Assembly: GCF_963677685.1 (NCBI RefSeq)
Contig: NZ_OY782186.1
Span: 372,001-436,000, forward strand
From: an uncultured Bacteroides sp.
GTDB lineage: Bacteria > Bacteroidota > Bacteroidia > Bacteroidales > Bacteroidaceae
Direction: 5' to 3'
DNA: 64,000 bases
In this document: piece after piece, positions 17,289-27,446 of the stretch
Numbering within the stretch: the stretch's first letter is position 1
Layout of the letters: every line of letters begins with the position of its first letter
Notes under the pieces: generated by a model
What the model saw: only the letters and a program-made list of their open reading frames with translations
What the model was told of the DNA's origin: nothing
Database searches by the model: none
Translations under genes and position numbers: made by a program

Positions 17289-18557
17289 ATGGAACAACTG
17301 CTACATTATGTATGGAAACACAAAATATTTCCTTTAAAAGAACTTAAGACAACTTTAGGATTGACAATTGAAGTTTTGGATTCAGGATTGCCCAATAGCA
17401 ATGCAGGCCCTGATTTTTTTAATGCAAAACTTAAAATTGATGGAACTTTATGGGCTGGAAATATTGAAATTCATGATGCCTCATCTCACTGGTATCGTCA
17501 TGGGCATGATAAAAATAAAGTTTATGATTCTGTGATTTTGCATGTAACGGGTAAGGCTGACTGTGAGGTATGTCGATCGGATGGAGAGTTGCTCCCTCAG
17601 CTAGAGCTTGATTGCCCTGAGTATGTACGTAGTCATTACGAAGAACTTTGTAATGCAGATATTCGTCCGTCTTGTTATTCTATTCTTCCTTATCTATCTA
17701 AACTTACGGTTCATTCATGGCTTTCTGCTTTGCTTTCAGAACGTTTTGAGCAAAAAACAAACTTGGTGCAAAAGCGTTTTCAGCAGGTGGATATGAATTG
17801 GGAAGATACTTTTTTTATTACATTAGCTCGTAATTTTGGTTTTGGACTAAATGGAGATGCTTTTGAAACATGGGCTAAGCAGCTGTCTCTTGGAGCAGTA
17901 GATAAGCATCGGGATGATTTGTTTCAGATAGAGGCGATCTTTTTTGGTCAGGCAGGTCTGCTTGATGAAAAATATGAGGGAGATGTGTATTATCAAAAAA
18001 TGCAAAAAGAGTATCTGTATTTAAAGCATCTCTTTGAATTGCCACAAATAGAGGCTTCTTTATGGAAGTTTTTAAGGCTTCGACCTGGTAATTTTCCTCA
18101 TGTTCGTATTGCTCAATTAGCTTATCTCTATTATCATAACAGGGGATTACTTTCTCAAATAATTGAGGTTGATAGTTTGGATCGGGTGCGCGAATTACTT
18201 TCTGTACGAACATCCATTTATTGGGAAAAGCATTTTCTTTTTGCTAAAGAATCTCCCACTCGAGTAAAATCGTTGGGAAAAGCTTCTATTGATCTTTTAA
18301 TTATTAATACGGTTGTTCCTTTTCTTTATGCTTATGGCAAGCATAGAAATGATGATTCTCTTTGTATCTTAGCAGGTAATTATTTAGAAAACATCAAAGC
18401 GGAGAACAATTATATTACTCGTCAATGGGAAGCAGTGGGAGTCTCTGCTACTAGTGCTGCGGATTCTCAAGCTTTGGTGCAACTTCAAAGAGAATACTGT
18501 GATAAAAAGGAATGTCTTCGTTGTCGATTTGGTTATGAGTATATTAAGCATAAATAA
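17289..18557 (+). CDS. DUF2851 family protein
   Basis: This 422-residue protein (ATG 17289; a TTG-initiated extension lies inside the promoter) matches the DUF2851 family of Bacteroidetes. N-terminal signatures are EQLLHYVWKHKIF, GLPNSNAGPDFFNAKL and WAGNIEIHDASSHW; the C-terminus has a Cys pattern (CDKKECLRCRFG). The N-terminal NAGPDFFNA and NIEIHxxSSxW parts recall a nuclease-type fold, but the role is not known. It is divergent from dapB. Confidence 0.88.
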   Translation: MEQLLHYVWKHKIFPLKELKTTLGLTIEVLDSGLPNSNAGPDFFNAKLKIDGTLWAGNIEIHDASSHWYRHGHDKNKVYDSVILHVTGKADCEVCRSDGELLPQLELDCPEYVRSHYEELCNADIRPSCYSILPYLSKLTVHSWLSALLSERFEQKTNLVQKRFQQVDMNWEDTFFITLARNFGFGLNGDAFETWAKQLSLGAVDKHRDDLFQIEAIFFGQAGLLDEKYEGDVYYQKMQKEYLYLKHLFELPQIEASLWKFLRLRPGNFPHVRIAQLAYLYYHNRGLLSQIIEVDSLDRVRELLSVRTSIYWEKHFLFAKESPTRVKSLGKASIDLLIINTVVPFLYAYGKHRNDDSLCILAGNYLENIKAENNYITRQWEAVGVSATSAADSQALVQLQREYCDKKECLRCRFGYEYIKHK

Positions 18558-18593
18558 GTCATCCTTTTTGAATGTAATATTCAATAGATATAG

Positions 18594-18601
18594 TATATTT
18601 G
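18594..18601 (+). promoter_or_regulatory. -7 element for the DUF4348 lipoprotein
   Basis: TATATTTG, exact TAnnTTTG, giving a leader of about 36 nt before ATG 18644. Confidence 0.5.
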
Positions 18602-18643
18602 TTCGCTGAATTTCAAGCTCTAATAATTAAACGTTTAAGCGCT

Positions 18644-19210
18644 ATGAATGCAAAAAGATTTGTACTCTGTTTATTCATGTTTGTGTTACTAGGAGGTACT
18701 TGTTTTATTTCTTGTGGAAATGCTGCTAGCAAAGTTTCATCAACAAAAGAAAAAGTGAATGTTACACAAGCTGATAAAGACTTTCAATCATTTCTAGAGA
18801 AATTCACTTCTAGTGCTACGTTTCAGTATACTCGGGTGAAATTTCCGTTAAAAACGCCTATTGCTCTTCTTTCTGCTGATGGGAATAGTGAAAAAACATT
18901 TCCTTTTACTAAAGAGAAATGGCCATTACTTGATGTTGAAATTCTGAAGGAGGAACGTATTACTCAAGAAGAGGGTGGGGTTTATGTTTCTAAGTTTGTC
19001 ATTGATGAGCCTGCTCATAAAGAGTTTGAAGCCGGATATGAAGCGTCTGAAGTAGATTTGAAAGTTGTATTTGACCTGATTGACGGTGACTGGTATGTGA
19101 CTGATTGTTATACAGCATGGTATAGCTTTGATCTGCCTATTTCAGAACTGAAAGCGACGATTGAACAAGTGCAGGAGGAGAATAAAGCATTTGAGGAGCT
19201 ACATCCTTAA
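18644..19210 (+). CDS. DUF4348 lipoprotein
   Basis: This 188-residue protein (ATG 18644) has a lipoprotein signal peptide with the lipobox region CFISCGNA. The mature part has a conserved core (FPFTKEKWPLLD, DGDWYVTDCYTAWYS) typical of the Bacteroidales DUF4348 family of envelope lipoproteins, which resembles NTF2-like folds. Function is unknown. A hairpin at 19245-19274 follows. Confidence 0.8.
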   Translation: MNAKRFVLCLFMFVLLGGTCFISCGNAASKVSSTKEKVNVTQADKDFQSFLEKFTSSATFQYTRVKFPLKTPIALLSADGNSEKTFPFTKEKWPLLDVEILKEERITQEEGGVYVSKFVIDEPAHKEFEAGYEASEVDLKVVFDLIDGDWYVTDCYTAWYSFDLPISELKATIEQVQEENKAFEELHP

Positions 19211-19244
19211 ATTTTAGTATAGATGATTTTTCTTGCAAATTATG

Positions 19245-19280
19245 AGGCGGTCTTTATTTTTGATGAGACTGCCTTCTTTA
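19245..19280 (+). terminator. Terminator after the DUF4348 gene
   Basis: AGGCGGTCT (19245-19253) pairs with AGACTGCCT (19266-19274), one G:U pair, followed by a T-rich tail. Confidence 0.6.
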
Positions 19281-19320
19281 ATTTATATATACTTATTGTT
19301 CTAATAAGAAAGAAGATAAA

Positions 19321-19971
19321 ATGAAGGAATTGTTAGTGAAGAAAATTTGCATTGAGAATGTGGAGGTCTCTGATCTCCCGATTTTGTTGGATAAGGAGAA
19401 AGTTGCTTTTCATTCGATAAATGAAATCAATTGGGAAGCATTTCCCTATCATCCGTCCGTCATTTTTCGTATTGCACATACTGAAAATGCTCTTTTACTC
19501 AATTATCGAGTAACGGAAAAAAGCGTACGTGCACGATATAGAAAAGATAATGAGGCGGTATGGACAGATGCCTGTGTGGAGTTTTTTGTTATTCCTGGAG
19601 AAAATAATGTCTATTATAATATTGAATGTAATTGTATTGGAACAATTCTTCTTGGTTCAGGTGTTACGCGAAATGAGAGAGAACGGGCTCCGCAAAATAT
19701 CTTGAGTAGAATTAAACGTTGGTCTAGTTTGGGCAGAGAATCTTTTGAGGAATGTATAGCCGAATGTAGTTGGGAGGTGGCGTTGATTATTCCTTATAGT
19801 GTGTTTTATAGAGACAATGTTTTCTCTCTTGATGGAAGAACATTGAGGGCAAATTTTTATAAATGTGGTGATGAACTGCATGAACCTCATTTCCTTTCTT
19901 GGAATGCTATTAGTAGTCCGAAACCGAACTTCCATCTTCCTTATTTTTTTGGTAGGCTTTATTTTGAGTAG
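19321..19971 (+). CDS. Carbohydrate-binding family 9-like protein
   Basis: This 216-residue protein looks like the CBM9-like/DUF1083 fold: IFRIAHTENALLLNYRVTEKSVRARY, DACVEFFVIP, YYNIECNCIGTILL and ANFYKCGDELHEPHFLSWNAI. No signal peptide is evident, so it may act in the cytoplasm or be exported by another route. Family members bind sugars or accompany carbohydrate enzymes. The surrounding genes give no specific substrate. Confidence 0.8.
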   Translation: MKELLVKKICIENVEVSDLPILLDKEKVAFHSINEINWEAFPYHPSVIFRIAHTENALLLNYRVTEKSVRARYRKDNEAVWTDACVEFFVIPGENNVYYNIECNCIGTILLGSGVTRNERERAPQNILSRIKRWSSLGRESFEECIAECSWEVALIIPYSVFYRDNVFSLDGRTLRANFYKCGDELHEPHFLSWNAISSPKPNFHLPYFFGRLYFE

Positions 19972-20130
19972 GTAGTTTCTTGTTCTCAACAACATAGTTG
20001 TTGTATGTAGCCTTATTCTTGCCATGGTATATAGTGATTTTTATTTGAGTAATCGTTCCTTTCACTTTTATTATTGATAAATAAGTGTAAAATATAATAG
20101 TAATTGACCGATAACAACTATTTTTGTAGC

Positions 20131-22044
20131 ATGTTAAAAGAAAAATGTCGTAATGCAAAGCAACTAATTGAAAAGGCCTTGATTGGAACTGCTCTGTTTG
20201 CTATGTTCTATTCTTGTGCTAGTATAGGTCATCCTGATGGTGGACCTATTGACGAAACTCCACCACAGATGGTGGGGAGTACTCCTGTTGTCGGTGCACT
20301 CTATAATAAAAAGAAGAAAATTGTTATTGAGTTTGATGAATTTATTAAACTTGAAAAAGCTAATGAGAAGGTTGTCGTTTCGCCTCCTCAAGCGCAGCTT
20401 CCCGAGATTAAAGCTAATGGAAAGAAAATATCGGTAAGTTTGGAAGATTCTTTGAAAGCAAATACAACATATACCATTGACTTCTCTGATGCAATCGTTG
20501 ATAATAATGAAGGAAATCCTTTAGGAAATTTTGCCTTTACATTCTCTACGGGAGCACTCATAGATACGATGATGGTTTCCGGCACTGTAGTTGAGGCTTC
20601 TAATTTAGAACCGGTAAAAGGGATCTTAGTAGGCTTACATACTGATCTTTCGGATTCTGCTTTTGTTAAGAAAGCCTTTGATAGGGTGGCTCGGACTGAT
20701 AGTCGTGGTCATTTTTCTATTCGAGGAGTGGCACCAGGGAAATATCGTATATATGCTTTGCAGGATGTTGATCAAAATTTTGCTTTTACACAAAAAGGCG
20801 AGGCATTAGCTTTTAGTGACTCTTTGGTTATTCCGAGCTTTCAAGAACGTGTTCGTCAGGACACTACATGGCGTGATTCTCTGACTGTGGATACTATTAT
20901 CAAAAAGAAGTATACGTATTACTTACCGGATAATTTTATTTTGCGGTCTTTTTTGGAAGAGATACATTCTCAATATTTAAAAAAGAGTGAGCGTTTATTT
21001 CCACATAAATTCTCTCTTTATTTTGCTGATAGAGCTGACACTTTACCTATTATAAGAGGATTGAATTTTGATGAAAAGGATGCATTTATTATTGAAAAGA
21101 ATTTGAAAAATGATACAATTCATTATTGGATTAAGGATTCTTTGATTTATAAAAAAGATACATTGTGTATGAGTGCAACTTATCTATATACAGATACTCT
21201 GAATCAACTTGTTCAACGTACTGATACTTTAAATTTGTTACTTAAAAGATCTAAAGGAAAGTCTACTAAGAAAGAGTCTTCCAGAAAGAAAAAGAAAGGG
21301 CATGAAAATGATCCCGAACCAACTGTTTTTCTTAAGATGACTCCTTATATACCCTCTTCAATGGATGTATATGACTATATTAATTTTATTTTTGAAGAGC
21401 CTTTAAGTAATTATGATATTAAGGCTATTCATCTAAAAGAAAAAGTAGATTCGTTGTGGAAAGACGTACCGTTTATTTTTGAGAAAGATTCTATAGAGTT
21501 ACGTCAATATAATCTGTTCTGTGATTGGGAGCCTACAAAGGAATATGAATTGACAGTTGATTCAATGGCTTTTCATGGGCTTTATGGCTTGTTTACTGAT
21601 AAGTTGAAGCAAAATTTCAAGGTGCGTTCTTTGGATGAATATGGTGCTATTTTCTTTAATATATTAGGAGTCGATACGACTGCTTTCGTGGAATTGATTG
21701 ATGCGCAGGATAAAGTTTTAAGAAGAGTTCCTGTTACAGATGGGCAAGCTGACTTTTATTACCTTAATCCGGGTAAATACTCTGCTCGTCTTGTGGAGGA
21801 TGTTAATCATAATGGGATATGGGATACCGGAGACTATGCCACAAAACGTCAGCCGGAAATGGTCTATTATTATCCTCAATTAATAAATTTGAAAGCTCTT
21901 TGGCAGATAGAACAAGATTGGAATGTGCATGCAAAACCTTTAGATAAGCAAAAGCTGGACGAACTAAAAAAACAGAAACCGGATGAAGATAAGAAAAAAA
22001 GGAATAGAAAGAGGAATAGTGGCACTGGCAGGTCTACCAGATAG
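20131..22044 (+). CDS. Ig-like (Big_5) domain lipoprotein
   Basis: This 637-residue protein (ATG 20131) has a lipoprotein-type signal (FAMFYSCASIGHPDGG) and an N-terminal Big_5/SbsA-type Ig domain (about residues 35-145: PPQMVGSTPVVGA, EFDEFIKL, TTYTIDFSDAIVDNNEGN). A carboxypeptidase-like beta fold follows (GKYRIYALQDVDQN), then a Lys-rich low-complexity stretch (about 385-405) and a basic C-terminal tail (KKRNRKRNSG). A TATTTTTG at 20119 is too close to the ATG to be its promoter. It is followed by the DUF3108 gene 7 bp downstream, so the two are an operon. Likely an envelope assembly or cell-surface protein. Confidence 0.85.
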   Translation: MLKEKCRNAKQLIEKALIGTALFAMFYSCASIGHPDGGPIDETPPQMVGSTPVVGALYNKKKKIVIEFDEFIKLEKANEKVVVSPPQAQLPEIKANGKKISVSLEDSLKANTTYTIDFSDAIVDNNEGNPLGNFAFTFSTGALIDTMMVSGTVVEASNLEPVKGILVGLHTDLSDSAFVKKAFDRVARTDSRGHFSIRGVAPGKYRIYALQDVDQNFAFTQKGEALAFSDSLVIPSFQERVRQDTTWRDSLTVDTIIKKKYTYYLPDNFILRSFLEEIHSQYLKKSERLFPHKFSLYFADRADTLPIIRGLNFDEKDAFIIEKNLKNDTIHYWIKDSLIYKKDTLCMSATYLYTDTLNQLVQRTDTLNLLLKRSKGKSTKKESSRKKKKGHENDPEPTVFLKMTPYIPSSMDVYDYINFIFEEPLSNYDIKAIHLKEKVDSLWKDVPFIFEKDSIELRQYNLFCDWEPTKEYELTVDSMAFHGLYGLFTDKLKQNFKVRSLDEYGAIFFNILGVDTTAFVELIDAQDKVLRRVPVTDGQADFYYLNPGKYSARLVEDVNHNGIWDTGDYATKRQPEMVYYYPQLINLKALWQIEQDWNVHAKPLDKQKLDELKKQKPDEDKKKRNRKRNSGTGRSTR

Positions 22045-22051
22045 AAAATAT

Positions 22052-22858
22052 ATGCTGTTTTTCTTGCTGACGATATTTTTGCTGTTGCCTATCTCCGTAA
22101 AATCTCAGTGTGAAACCCGTAATGAAGCATTTAAATCGGGAGAGCATGTCATGTATGATTTATATTTTAATTGGAAATTTATTTGGACAAAAGCGGGCTA
22201 TGCGAGTCTCACAACAAATGCTATGACTTATGCAGGTAAGCCTGCTTATCGTCTTAACATGATGGCAATAGGCAGTAAAAAGGCTGATTTCTTTTTTAAA
22301 ATGAGGGATACGGTTACTTGTGTTATTGGCGAACACATGGAACCATACTATTTTAGAAAAGCTGCTGAAGAGGGAAGGAGATATACTGTTGATGAAGCTT
22401 CTTTTTCTTATAAGGATGGAGTATGTTATGTAAAACAAAAGAGAACACATAGGGATGGAAGAGTGGATTCATCTAATTATAATGATAGCCGTTGTATCTA
22501 TGATATGTTAAGCATTCTTGCACAGGCTCGATCTTATGACCCGGCAGATTATAAAGTAGGACAGCGAATTCGTTTCCCGATGACTACAGGGCGAAAAGTG
22601 GAAGAGCAAACTCTTATTTATCGTGGTAGAAAAATTTTTGAAGCGGATAATGATACAACTTATCGCTGTATCGTGTTTTCTTTAGTTGAATATAAAAAAG
22701 GGAAAGAAAAGGAAGTGATTACTTTTTATATTACGGATGATAAAAATCATCTTCCTATCCGTCTTGATTTGTTCTTGAACTTTGGTTCTGCTAAAGCATT
22801 TCTGCGTAGTGTGAGTGGGAATAGACATCCACTGACTTCTATTATTACGCCGCAGTAA
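22052..22858 (+). CDS. DUF3108 domain-containing protein
   Basis: This 268-residue protein (ATG 22052, 7 bp after the Big_5 stop) has a signal peptide (MLFFLLTIFLLLPISVKSQ). The mature part matches DUF3108: SGEHVMYDLYFNWKFIWTKAG, RYTVDEASFSY and CIYDMLSILAQAR, with a C-terminal HLPIRLDLFLNFGSAKAFL. An earlier in-frame ATG at 21983 overlaps the upstream gene and would lack a proper signal peptide. It is a periplasmic or outer-membrane-associated protein of unknown function. Confidence 0.88.
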   Translation: MLFFLLTIFLLLPISVKSQCETRNEAFKSGEHVMYDLYFNWKFIWTKAGYASLTTNAMTYAGKPAYRLNMMAIGSKKADFFFKMRDTVTCVIGEHMEPYYFRKAAEEGRRYTVDEASFSYKDGVCYVKQKRTHRDGRVDSSNYNDSRCIYDMLSILAQARSYDPADYKVGQRIRFPMTTGRKVEEQTLIYRGRKIFEADNDTTYRCIVFSLVEYKKGKEKEVITFYITDDKNHLPIRLDLFLNFGSAKAFLRSVSGNRHPLTSIITPQ

Positions 22859-22872
22859 TATTATTTAAATTT

Positions 22873-22925
22873 ATCAAGAAACAATAAAAGCACAGAAAAA
22901 CTCTGTGCTTTTATTGTTTCTTGAT
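22873..22925. terminator. Long perfect bidirectional terminator
   Basis: A 24-bp perfect inverted repeat (arms 22873-22896 and 22902-22925, 5-nt loop) lies between the convergent DUF3108 and cysS genes. A/T tracts inside the arms provide U runs in either direction. Confidence 0.85.
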
Positions 22926-22967
22926 GTGTGATAATCAGGCGCTAAACTTTTAGGCTTCTGAAAAAAC

Positions 22968-24446
22968 TTATTTATTAAGTCTCCATTCAGATTTCCCATC
23001 TTTAGTATCTTTTATTTCAAAGCCCAAAGCAGTCAATTCGTTACGTATCTTATCAGAAGTAGCCCAGTCTTTATTTGCTTTGGCTCGCATGCGTTCTTCA
23101 AGAAGCATATCGACAACCTTGCCGTAAGCAGTTTCCCGTCCGTCAGAAGAACCTATTTCCTCTTTTAAGCCGAGTATTTTGAAAAGGAAAAGTTGAAAAA
23201 CATCTTTTAGTTCTTTTAGATCTTCTTCTGAAATAGTATTATTACCTGCTAGAATATTATTGATTATTTTGGTCCCATCAAATAGATGAGAGATAACAAT
23301 AGGCGTATTTAAGTCATCGTTCATAGCCTCATAGCATTTGGAACGGATTCCTTTTACATCAACGTTTGATGTTGCTGACGCTTTTATTTTATTTAAGCCT
23401 TCAACAGCTTCCATTAATCGTTGCAATCCTTTCTCAGAAGCTTGTAAGGCCTCGTTGCTGAAGTCTACTGTGCTACGGTAATGAGCTTGCAAAATGAAGA
23501 AGCGTATAGTCATTGGGCTGTAAGCTTGCGTTAACATGGCATGCGACCCGCTAAAGAATTCATCAAGAGTGATAAAGTTGCCAAGCGATTTACCCATCTT
23601 GGTGCCATTTATCGTGATCATATTATTATGCATCCAGTAGTGTACCATATCATCTCCTTGCGAAGCCACAGATTGTGCTATTTCGCATTCATGGTGCGGG
23701 AATACAAGATCCATTCCACCTCCGTGAATATCGAAGTGATCTCCTAAATATTTTCTTCCCATGGCAGTGCATTCGCAATGCCAGCCTGGAAAACCGTTGC
23801 TCCATGGAGAAGGCCAGCGCATAATATGTTCTGGTTGAGCACATTTCCAAAGAGCAAAGTCGGCCGAATTACGTTTCTCTTCCTGACCGTCAAGTTCACG
23901 GGTCGTATTGAGTAAATCATCAATATTACGACCGGATAGTTTGCCATAGTGGTGGTCTTTGTTGTATTTTGGAACGTCAAAATAAACGGAACCTTTACTT
24001 TCATAGGCATAGCCGTTATCAAGAATTTCTTTCACCAATTGAATTTGCTCTATGATATGTCCTGATGCATGTGGTTCGATGCTAGGAGGGAGCACATTGA
24101 GTGCTTCCATCGTGTGATGGTAGCGATTGACGTAGTATTGTACGACTTCCATTGGTTCCAATTCTTCCAAACGAGCTTTTTTGGCCACTTTGTCTTCGCC
24201 TTCGTCGGCATCGTGTTCTAAGTGACCCACATCGGTGATGTTACGCACGTAACGCACTTTATATCCTAGCTGTGTGAGGTATCGGAAAAGTATGTCGAAG
24301 GTTATGGCCGGCCGGGCGTGTCCTAGATGGGCATCTCCGTAAACCGTGGGTCCGCACACATACATCCCTACGTGTGGGGCATGCAGGGGCACAAACAGTT
24401 CTTTCTTTCTATCTAAAGTGTTGTAAATCGTCAGTTGGTGTTCCAT
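22968..24446 (-). CDS. cysS: Cysteinyl-tRNA synthetase
   Basis: This 492-residue class I aminoacyl-tRNA synthetase attaches cysteine to its tRNA. It has the HIGH-type motif DAHLGHARP, the zinc ligands CGPTVYG, WHCECT and FPHHECE, and the KMSKS-type KMGKSLGNF. The length is normal. It is monocistronic, with a -7 element at 24475-24482. Confidence 0.98.
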   Translation of the reverse strand: MEHQLTIYNTLDRKKELFVPLHAPHVGMYVCGPTVYGDAHLGHARPAITFDILFRYLTQLGYKVRYVRNITDVGHLEHDADEGEDKVAKKARLEELEPMEVVQYYVNRYHHTMEALNVLPPSIEPHASGHIIEQIQLVKEILDNGYAYESKGSVYFDVPKYNKDHHYGKLSGRNIDDLLNTTRELDGQEEKRNSADFALWKCAQPEHIMRWPSPWSNGFPGWHCECTAMGRKYLGDHFDIHGGGMDLVFPHHECEIAQSVASQGDDMVHYWMHNNMITINGTKMGKSLGNFITLDEFFSGSHAMLTQAYSPMTIRFFILQAHYRSTVDFSNEALQASEKGLQRLMEAVEGLNKIKASATSNVDVKGIRSKCYEAMNDDLNTPIVISHLFDGTKIINNILAGNNTISEEDLKELKDVFQLFLFKILGLKEEIGSSDGRETAYGKVVDMLLEERMRAKANKDWATSDKIRNELTALGFEIKDTKDGKSEWRLNK

Positions 24447-24474
24447 AACGCTTTTATTTATTTTTTGTGAATCA

Positions 24475-24482
24475 CAAAGTTA
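24475..24482 (-). promoter_or_regulatory. -7 element for cysS
   Basis: Minus-strand TAACTTTG, exact TAnnTTTG, 28 nt upstream of the ATG at 24446. Confidence 0.55.
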
Positions 24483-24506
24483 TAATAAATAGTTTATAAA
24501 TTGTTT

Positions 24507-27416
24507 CTATTCCAACAGTTTTTCCCATTCATTATCGCTTAGGCTTTCCAATGGATTATTGTTTGTGATAAATGTTTCTGCTAGTTTTTTCTTCTCCTCT
24601 TGTAGTTGAATGATTTTTTCTTCAATGCTTCCTTTAGTGATGAAACGATAGGCAATGACCCGTTTGGTCTGTCCTATACGGTGTGCTCTACTAACAGCTT
24701 GCATCTCTGCAGCCGGATTCCACCACGGATCAATGATAAAGATATAATCGGCTTGTGTCAGATTTAGACCTACCCCTCCGGCTTTTAATGAGATTAAAAA
24801 AGCATTAATATCTTCGTTGCTTGAAAAATGCTGTATTTCTTCTTCTCGCTTATTAGTCGATCCGATTAGCATTGCATAACCCCATTTTCGTTCATCAAAT
24901 GCTTTGGCTATTAGCTCTAAATGTTTCACGAAAGAAGAGAAGATAAGCACTTTGTGTCCTTCACTTTGTAATGTCTCAAAAGTATTTATTATCTCTTTTA
25001 TTTTCCCTGATTCTTCGGTGAAATCAGGGAAAACCATTTGTGGATGGCATGCCAATTGTCTTAATCGCATGATGCCGTTTAATATCGTTAGATTGCTGCG
25101 CTCTTGAAATTTAATGTCGAGTAAAACATTTCGTAGGCTGTTTTTTTCTTTATTATAGATTGAATCTTGGTCTTCAGTCATGTCGCAATATAAAACTTCT
25201 TCTGTGAGCAATGGTAGCTCAGGCGCAACTTCATGCTTGCTTCTTCGTAAAATGAATGGCTCTATAAGGTTCTTCAATAATGCTCGAGCCGCTTCATCTC
25301 CCTGGCGTATAGGGGTTATAAAGCGCTTATTAAACTCGGCTTCTTTTCCTAGTAATTCCGGTTGTAGAAAATGAAATTGAGACCATAGATCTTTAAGAGA
25401 GTTCTCAATAGGGGTGCCTGTGAGTATAAGTTTATGTTTAGATCGGAGTTGTATAACTGTTTGAGAGGTTATGGAATCACTGTTTTTGATGTTTTGGCTT
25501 TCGTCTAATATAACATATTCGAATAGATATTTATTTAGTACATCAATACTGTTTCTCATGATGCCGTAGCTCATGAGAATTATTTGGTGTTGGTTAAATT
25601 TTCGGGCAGGGCTTGCTATCTTTACATGATTGACACCCGGATATTCATACACTGAAAGATTGGTGAAGCGAGTAGCTTCTCTCTGCCAATTATGAATTAA
25701 GGAGGTAGGCACTACAATAAGTGAAGCACTCTTCTTTATTGCTTTATTTGAAACCTCTTGTGGTAGTTTTCCCTCGTTTTCATCGCCTGCTTTTTCTCTC
25801 TTGCTCTTAGAAGTAGATTTAAAGGTATAAGTATGCTGCAATAAAGCTAGTGTCTGTATCGTTTTACCCAATCCCATATCGTCGGCTAAGCAACCGTTGA
25901 AATTGAGTTCGTTCATATGTACCATCCATGAAAACCCTTCTTTCTGGTATGGACGTAGTTTTGCATTAAATTCTAGAGGAGGTTCTAGTACCTTTTTCGG
26001 TAGGGTAACTTTCTTTTTTCTTTTTTTGTTAATTTCGATGGCGGACTCTAAAACCCCGATGAATGGGTGTCTTATTCTTATTTTTTCTCCTTGGCTTTCT
26101 CCTATCTCTAGTAGGTTAGAGTATTTGCTAAACCATTCTTCAGGCAGCATGATAATGCGTTTATCGGGTAGGATGTATTCACGAATGCCGGCTAATATAT
26201 GTTTTCTGAAAGCTGTGAAGGGGATTCTTAACTGTCCTATGATTATGGTGATATGAAGGTCGAACCAATCGTGTTCATTCGTATAATCGTGCTCCATCTG
26301 CACCTCTTCCAGGCAATATTTGTAACCTGTCTTTTGGTTGATGAGCTTAAAATTTTGATTAATCGTTTCTTTATATTTCTCTATCCAATTAGATATAGAA
26401 ACATTTTCTTTGTCTGAATGTAGGGTGAATTGTGTCTCATTAATTTGCTTTAAGCCCAAGTTTTCAAGTAGAGCTATTGCTCTTTGTTCATATGGAATAT
26501 TTCGGTTGAAATATAGAATGTTCTTATGCTCATTTTCATCGCATGTCCATACTACTTTTGAGATCCGAGTGTTGGGTGAGAAATATTGTTCTCCATAGCG
26601 GAATGTTAATTCTATCGTTTTTTTTTCTGATAGATTTTCGCTAATAGTAAGTATGCTTTCATACTCCTTCTGTTCTTCTAATATGTTTAGCCCTGATGAT
26701 ATTACTTTATGATTCTTTATAGCAGGAGTTACAATCTTATCAATATATTTATTTGTGTGTGCCGAATCTACACAGACTGTTTTTTTATGAGTAAAAGGGA
26801 ATATTCGAGAGGCTTCTATGTCCCTAAAAAGATGCAGCTCTCTGCCCATAAGTAAACAAGCAGGTGAATTGGTTAGTATAACTACAGGCTTTTTATCTCT
26901 TAACGACATAACTATCCCGTTACGCTGGCACTGCATTGCATAGCTGAACGTTTCTTGAGTAACAGTGAATTGAAAAGTTATTTCATTGATATATGGGGTT
27001 ACTAAATAGGAATTATGGGCATATAAGAGATTACTGCCCGTTTGTTTCTCATAAAAAGGTAGTTTTTCTCTTGCGATCAATTCTACCATTTCAAGTAGTT
27101 TCTTTTCAATGTATGGGCGGATAATCTTCTTTAAAGTATCTCCAGATAATTTACGCAAAAAGTCACTACACCTTTTCTCCTTTGAATAGGCTCTCATTAA
27201 ATATTTCTCTGTGTAATGAGAAGATATTTCAATAGCCTTTCGCTCCGATTCATTTATTTGTAAAGCAATTCCACGTGATGTATGAAATGCTTGCTCTATA
27301 AGATGAATTGTTTCGTTCTCTCTTTTCTCAGCGGTGTAGGGTATCAATAATGCACCCAATACAGGGTGCTGGGATAGTACGATGACTATTTGAGTTGAAG
27401 TTGATTGTTTTGTCAC
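24507..27416 (-). CDS. SNF2-family DEAD/DEAH-box helicase
   Basis: This 969-residue ATPase has the SNF2 core in its C-terminal half: Walker A DDMGLGKTIQTL, Walker B VILDESQNI, SGTPIENSL-like LTGTPIENSLKDLW, and the helicase C part with SLKAGGVGLNLTQAD and SRAHRIGQTKRV. The first 450 residues are an uncharacterised region usual for this bacterial subfamily. Its role is DNA-translocation, perhaps in repair or transcription recycling. The GH3-like gene lies 30 bp upstream on the same strand, so the two may be cotranscribed. Confidence 0.93.
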   Translation of the reverse strand: MTKQSTSTQIVIVLSQHPVLGALLIPYTAEKRENETIHLIEQAFHTSRGIALQINESERKAIEISSHYTEKYLMRAYSKEKRCSDFLRKLSGDTLKKIIRPYIEKKLLEMVELIAREKLPFYEKQTGSNLLYAHNSYLVTPYINEITFQFTVTQETFSYAMQCQRNGIVMSLRDKKPVVILTNSPACLLMGRELHLFRDIEASRIFPFTHKKTVCVDSAHTNKYIDKIVTPAIKNHKVISSGLNILEEQKEYESILTISENLSEKKTIELTFRYGEQYFSPNTRISKVVWTCDENEHKNILYFNRNIPYEQRAIALLENLGLKQINETQFTLHSDKENVSISNWIEKYKETINQNFKLINQKTGYKYCLEEVQMEHDYTNEHDWFDLHITIIIGQLRIPFTAFRKHILAGIREYILPDKRIIMLPEEWFSKYSNLLEIGESQGEKIRIRHPFIGVLESAIEINKKRKKKVTLPKKVLEPPLEFNAKLRPYQKEGFSWMVHMNELNFNGCLADDMGLGKTIQTLALLQHTYTFKSTSKSKREKAGDENEGKLPQEVSNKAIKKSASLIVVPTSLIHNWQREATRFTNLSVYEYPGVNHVKIASPARKFNQHQIILMSYGIMRNSIDVLNKYLFEYVILDESQNIKNSDSITSQTVIQLRSKHKLILTGTPIENSLKDLWSQFHFLQPELLGKEAEFNKRFITPIRQGDEAARALLKNLIEPFILRRSKHEVAPELPLLTEEVLYCDMTEDQDSIYNKEKNSLRNVLLDIKFQERSNLTILNGIMRLRQLACHPQMVFPDFTEESGKIKEIINTFETLQSEGHKVLIFSSFVKHLELIAKAFDERKWGYAMLIGSTNKREEEIQHFSSNEDINAFLISLKAGGVGLNLTQADYIFIIDPWWNPAAEMQAVSRAHRIGQTKRVIAYRFITKGSIEEKIIQLQEEKKKLAETFITNNNPLESLSDNEWEKLLE

Positions 27417-27446
27417 TATTTAAACATCTGTCTTTGCTGTGTTGCG

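Noticed and set aside
20119..20126. TATTTTTG just before the Ig-like lipoprotein start as its promoter
   Set aside because: It ends 4 bp before the ATG, so transcription would start within the coding sequence; a leaderless start was considered but no -33 element fits.
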